Origin: Oscillatoria princeps RMCB-10
GTDB lineage: Bacteria; Cyanobacteriota; Cyanobacteriia; Cyanobacteriales; Oscillatoriaceae
Assembly (NCBI GenBank): GCA_019359235.1
Contig: JAHHHT010000004.1
Location: forward strand, 293,185 to 357,184
DNA: 64,000 nt
Direction: 5' to 3'
A program made the translations under genes and the position numbers. Shown here piece by piece: positions 60,770 through 64,000 of this stretch; the stretch's first letter is position 1; every line of letters starts with the position of its first letter. The notes below the pieces were generated by a model. The model saw nothing but the letters and a program-made list of their open reading frames with translations. It was not told the DNA's origin and searched no databases.

Positions 60770-61363
60770 ATGGCACCTACCTATCAGCAAAGTCCAGATC
60801 CGCAGGAAAGGAAGATATTCTACATCGGGATGTTTATTGGACTCGCAGTATTGGCACTCCTTTCCTTTTGGGCTAAAGAAACCTTTCTGGTTAGCCCTAA
60901 GAGTCGGTTTTCTTGCGCTATCCAAGCGGATTCCGAACGAGGCGGGGATGTGTACGCGGTTATGTACCAGCATGACAGTGAGATGAAACCTTGGTTGAGG
61001 ATGGTTAACACTCTTGGGGGCGGTTATACGCCACAGAGGCGCTGTCTGGAAATTGCGGATCGCATGGAGAAGTTGCGGGAGGAAGGTTTGAGGGAGTTGA
61101 GTTATCGCGCCGATCCAAATACGGAGAAGCAATGGGTTATTTGCGCGAAAACAAAACAGGGCGGCGATACCTGTAACCTGGTTTTGACTTTGCAGGTGGG
61201 TGCCGATCCTTATGAGGAGTTGAATAAGGTTCTTGGGGCGCTTTTACCGGGGGGTACTCCCAGTTACCAGTGCAGCAATCCGTCAAATTGTCCCGCCCCT
61301 AAACCGCTGAGTGTGCCTCTTAAAGATTTTTTGGCTAAGGAGGATAGGGAGGCGGGTGATTGA
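60770..61363 (+). CDS. COP23-domain protein
   Basis: A 197-residue protein with one N-terminal membrane segment (IFYIGMFIGLAVLALLSFW, about 16-34), so it is a type II membrane or periplasmic protein. Residues 45-165 match the COP23 domain: RFSCAIQADSERGGDVYAVMY, RCLEIADRMEKLREEGLREL, WVICAKTKQGGDTCNLVLTL. The Cys could form disulfides. COP23 was described as a circadian oscillating protein of cyanobacteria; its molecular role is unknown. The tail (PAPKPLSVPLKDFLAKED) is polar. Two tandem promoter-bearing repeats lie upstream. Confidence 0.85.
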   Translation: MAPTYQQSPDPQERKIFYIGMFIGLAVLALLSFWAKETFLVSPKSRFSCAIQADSERGGDVYAVMYQHDSEMKPWLRMVNTLGGGYTPQRRCLEIADRMEKLREEGLRELSYRADPNTEKQWVICAKTKQGGDTCNLVLTLQVGADPYEELNKVLGALLPGGTPSYQCSNPSNCPAPKPLSVPLKDFLAKEDREAGD

Positions 61364-61394
61364 GGACACTTCCCTGTGGGGGCGGGTTTTTGGG

Positions 61395-61657
61395 CTGAAG
61401 GGGTAGGGTGCGTTCCCTCTTAGGGAACTGAAGGGGTAGGGTGCGTTCCCTCTTAGGGAACGCACCCTACGAGGGAACTGAAGGGGTAGGGTGCGTTCCC
61501 TCTTAGGGAACTGAAGGGGTAGGGTGCGTTCCCTCTTAGGGAACGCACCCTACGAGGGAACTGAAGGGGTAGGGTGCGTTCCCTCTTAGGGAACGCACCC
61601 TACGAGGGAACTGAAGGGGTAGGGTGCGTTCCCTCTTAGGGAACGCACCCTACGAGT
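61395..61657. repeat. GTAGGGTGCGTTCCCT array, six units
   Basis: Units begin CTGAAGGGGTAGGGTGCGTT. Short units (33 bp) start at 61395 and 61478. Long units (50 bp) start at 61428, 61511, 61561 and 61611 and add the inverted arm CGCACCCTACGAGGGAA. Each long unit folds as GTAGGGTGCGTTCCCT against AGGGAACGCACCCTAC. The order is short, long, short, long, long, long. The array lies between the convergent COP23 and protease/FGE-like genes. From 61658 to 61838 nothing else is seen apart from an A/G-rich AAAGGGAAAAGG run. Confidence 0.9.
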
Positions 61658-61838
61658 TAGTAAGAACCTTTTTGGGCTGAAGCCCAACTACGAACCGTTT
61701 ATCAATATCTTGTGTGGTGTGTTAGAGATTGTCGGCAAACCCCGGTTGTAAAAAAAATCGCGATCGCGCGAAGCGCGAAAGGGAAAAGGGAAAAGGAAAG
61801 AAGGGCAAAGGGCAAAAGGGGAAGAGGGCAAAGGGCTA

Positions 61839-63596
61839 CTAAGTCCTGAGCAAAGAAACGACCGCGCGAAATCCGATGTAGCCATTCCTGATCTCCGGCT
61901 CGTACCCGTCGCGGTTAGCCGCAGGGCAATGCCTGGGGTCGCCGACCCAAGAACCCCCACGCCGCATCCGGCGATCTTTGTTTCCGCCAGAATTCCAGAC
62001 ACTCCCATCGGAGGGCGCACCGGCATAATTATCGTGCCAGGGATCGGCGCACCACTCCCAGACATTACCGTGCATGTCGTACAGTCCAAAGGCATTCGGC
62101 GGAAAACTCCCCACTGGCGTTGTTTCCTGGCGGTATTTGCCTTTTGGGCCAGAAGCGTAAGTATAGTTGCCGTTGTAATTAGCCAAATCAGTCGTAAACG
62201 TCTCGCCGAAGTGGAACGGAGTTGTAGTTCCCGCGCGACAGGCATATTCCCATTCCGCCTCGCTGGGTAAGCGGTAGTCGCGCCCAGTTTTTTTGGACAG
62301 TCGGGCGCAAAATTCCATCGCATCATCCCACGACACATTCTCCACCGGCCTGTTTGCGCCTTTGAAACGAGACGGATCTGGATTTAAGTCGAGATTTACC
62401 TTGGGCAAAGCTGCCACAACTTTCCACTGCGCCTGAGTTACGGCGTACTTTCCCATAAAAAAGGGCTGCACCGTCACCCAGTGTTGCGGACTTTCTCTGT
62501 CATATCGCTCTTTTTCCGAATTTGGCGAACCCATGCCAAAAGTTCCCCCTGGAATGGAAACCATTTCTAGCATCAACCCGCCTCCCAAGTCTTCGGGGAA
62601 GTATTCAGCTTGCCGGCGACTGCGGTTGGTTTCTCGCCCCTGCGCGTCTACCGTGATTGCGTCGAAGGCAAATGAACTGAAAGGCAAACCTCTTACTCCC
62701 CCTCCTTGAGATGAGGGTTTCGGAGGTTGGGGCGCACTCACTCCCTTTGGGGAAGAATAATTCCCAGATGAGGGAGAACTCCGAAACCCAAACAATCGCG
62801 CCCCCAACAAAAGCCCACCGGCAATCCCCCCAGCAATTAGCCATTCTGCGGATACCGGCAATTCCAGAACACCGGCACTCCTGACACGAACATCCGGAAA
62901 ACGCGCCAAATAAGCATTAATCGGAATCCCCCAGCGAAACGTCAGGAAATTCTCACCCAATCTCCCCTCAACATCAGCTTTCTGTTGCGGCGACAGCTTC
63001 GACAAATCCGCCATCCCGTGCACCGCCACAACTTCCCCCGCCGCATTAACCACCGGCCCGCCGCTCATCCCCCCGTAGGTGCTAGCATCGTAAGATATAG
63101 CGTAGCCTTCAGGCAGTGGCGGATTTTCCACCGCCGTCACCTCCCCGCCGGGGAATTGCGCCACGAGCACCGATGTACCCAGTCTTTGTGGATAGCCAAA
63201 TATCCGCACCCTGTCGCCCGACTTGAGTTTATCAGAATTCCCCAATACCAGTGCGGGATAGGGGCAATCTCCCGCTTCCACCTCAAACCTCACCTCCGCC
63301 AAATCCAACCCGGGAAGCGGTTTCCCCTCAACCCGCTTCCAAAGCTTCTTATCATACGTTTGCACCAGCAACTGCTGGCTGGCATTTGACACATGGGCGG
63401 CGGTGAGTGCGGTGCAGACTCCCTTATTTCTCCCCACCACAAAGCCGGTGCCATGCCCTCCTTTATCCCCGTAGCTTATCAGCACCACTCCCTTCTCAAG
63501 GGCGGCGCGAATTTCGTCGGGCGACTTCTCCCCCCAACAGCCGGTTACTGACAGTGCGATAGTGCCACAAGCAATCAACCCGCGCCAATACTTCAT
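61839..63596 (-). CDS. Lipoprotein: trypsin-like protease fused to FGE/SUMF1-like domain
   Basis: A 585-residue protein. A lipoprotein signal (LIACGTIALSVTGC, Cys20) anchors it to a membrane. Residues 35-240 are a trypsin-like domain with CTALTAAHVS (His) and YGGMSGGPVVNAAGEVVAVHG (Ser). A second hydrophobic segment (AEWLIAGGIAGGLLLGARLFGF) lies near residues 250-272. Residues 335-580 are an FGE/SUMF1-type domain: MVSIPGGTFGMGSPNSEKE, ENVSWDDAMEFCARLSKKTGRDYRLPSEAEWEYACRAGT, YDMHGNVWEWCADPWH, RRGGSWVGDPRHCPAANRDGY and NGYIGFRAVV. The Cys of the usual GFRC ending is Ala, so formylglycine formation is unlikely. It may bind ligands or proteins. Confidence 0.88.
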   Translation of the reverse strand: MKYWRGLIACGTIALSVTGCWGEKSPDEIRAALEKGVVLISYGDKGGHGTGFVVGRNKGVCTALTAAHVSNASQQLLVQTYDKKLWKRVEGKPLPGLDLAEVRFEVEAGDCPYPALVLGNSDKLKSGDRVRIFGYPQRLGTSVLVAQFPGGEVTAVENPPLPEGYAISYDASTYGGMSGGPVVNAAGEVVAVHGMADLSKLSPQQKADVEGRLGENFLTFRWGIPINAYLARFPDVRVRSAGVLELPVSAEWLIAGGIAGGLLLGARLFGFRSSPSSGNYSSPKGVSAPQPPKPSSQGGGVRGLPFSSFAFDAITVDAQGRETNRSRRQAEYFPEDLGGGLMLEMVSIPGGTFGMGSPNSEKERYDRESPQHWVTVQPFFMGKYAVTQAQWKVVAALPKVNLDLNPDPSRFKGANRPVENVSWDDAMEFCARLSKKTGRDYRLPSEAEWEYACRAGTTTPFHFGETFTTDLANYNGNYTYASGPKGKYRQETTPVGSFPPNAFGLYDMHGNVWEWCADPWHDNYAGAPSDGSVWNSGGNKDRRMRRGGSWVGDPRHCPAANRDGYEPEIRNGYIGFRAVVSLLRT

Positions 63597-63710
63597 GGTG
63601 CCCCTCCCCGCTGACCTACCTTATATATATATGCCGGCACATTTTCCCACAATACCAATATAGAACAAGGTGCCGGTGCTGTCAACCCCTTTTGGGGGAA
63701 ATTTTTGGGC

Positions 63711-64000
63711 TTTGGGGTAGGGTGCGTTCCCTAAGAGGGAACGCACCCTACGAGTTACTGCGAACTTTGGGCTAAAGCTGTCAACCCCTTTGGGGGAAAT
63801 TTTTGGGCTTTGGGGTAGGGTGCGTTCCTTCTTAGGGAACGCACCCTACGAGTTACTGCGAACTTTGGGCTAAAGCTGTCAGCCCCTTTGGGGGAAATTT
63901 TTGGGCTTTGGGGTAGGGTGCGTTCCCTCTTAGGGAACGCACCCTACGAGTTACTGCGAACTTTGGGCTAAAGCTGTCAGCCCCTTTGGGGGAAATTTTT
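63711..64000. repeat. 98-bp tandem repeat with GTAGGGTGCGTTCC palindromes, continuing past the window
   Basis: Units start at 63711, 63809 and 63907, each TTTGGGGTAGGGTGCGTTCC, then the inverted arm GGAACGCACCCTACGAG, then TTACTGCGAACTTTGGGCTAAAGC and GGGGGAAATTTTTGGGC. The window ends just before a possible fourth unit. The centre differs between units (AAGA, TCTTA). It lies upstream of the protease/FGE-like lipoprotein gene; the array at 61395-61657 on the other side uses the same palindrome. Confidence 0.9.

Noticed and set aside
61395..61657. CRISPR array or attachment sites
   Set aside because: Units are contiguous and differ only by loss of one hairpin arm; no spacers and no integrase nearby.
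1..64000. tRNA, tmRNA or rRNA genes
   Set aside because: No T-loop-like (GGTTCRANTCC) segments with matching arms and no rRNA stretches were seen by eye; a tRNAscan or Infernal run would settle it.

Overview
The window looks like chromosomal DNA from a filamentous (Oscillatoriales-type) cyanobacterium. The evidence is a PSRP-3/Ycf65 ribosomal protein, a COP23-domain protein, a TerB plus Mo-nitrogenase C-terminal-domain protein, a candidate hormogonium polysaccharide (hps) operon, scattered GCGATCGC (HIP1) sites, a very high density of CCGG-containing words (CACCGGC/GCCGGTG), and intergenic regions packed with palindromic repeats. No rRNA, tRNA, CRISPR array, complete IS element or transcription-factor gene was recognised.

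From 1 to about 20 kb almost everything lies on the minus strand. It starts (in transcription order) with a PpiC-type peptidylprolyl isomerase, a type I secretion ABC exporter with an N-terminal cyclic-nucleotide-binding-like domain, and its HlyD adaptor. Then come rfbC, rfbD and rfbA for dTDP-rhamnose (rfbB is not in the window), interleaved with three family-2 glycosyltransferases and one family-4 glycosyltransferase. glmM follows, then an operon whose order and families match hpsL-hpsN-hpsO-hpsP; hpsP runs off the left edge. A secreted RTX calcium-binding protein lies about 2 kb upstream of the exporter and is its likely cargo.

From 24.6 to 30.3 kb a plus-strand operon encodes a glucose-1-phosphate cytidylyltransferase, a CDP-glucose 4,6-dehydratase-like SDR, a sugar C-methyltransferase and a TPR/SPINDLY-type glycosyltransferase. 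From 46.9 down to 30.5 kb a long minus-strand block encodes a Wzm/Wzt polysaccharide ABC exporter (Wzt with a C-terminal carbohydrate-binding domain), two sulfotransferases, four glycosyltransferase proteins, three methyltransferases, an RfbC-type epimerase and an SDR reductase. Together these could make and export a sulfated, methylated heteropolysaccharide containing a branched deoxysugar. That assignment is inferred from the families and the neighbourhood.

From 47 kb rightward the genes are mostly housekeeping or conserved cyanobacterial: ruvB, a TPR protein, a HAD hydrolase, PSRP-3, a methyltransferase, a small DMT-type membrane protein, TerB/Mo-nitro_C, obg, a class-A beta-lactamase-like protein, trmJ, a 55-residue DUF2256 protein, an isoaspartyl peptidase, a COP23 protein, and a lipoprotein that fuses a trypsin-like protease to a formylglycine-enzyme-like domain.

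The most unusual feature is the repeat landscape. At least three different terminal inverted repeats are combined with two different inner palindromic cores, as if outer ends and inner hairpins were modular. Several of these repeats touch or supply the stop codon of the neighbouring gene. There are also tandem arrays, one of which appears to consist of duplicated copies of the tail of the adjacent gene.
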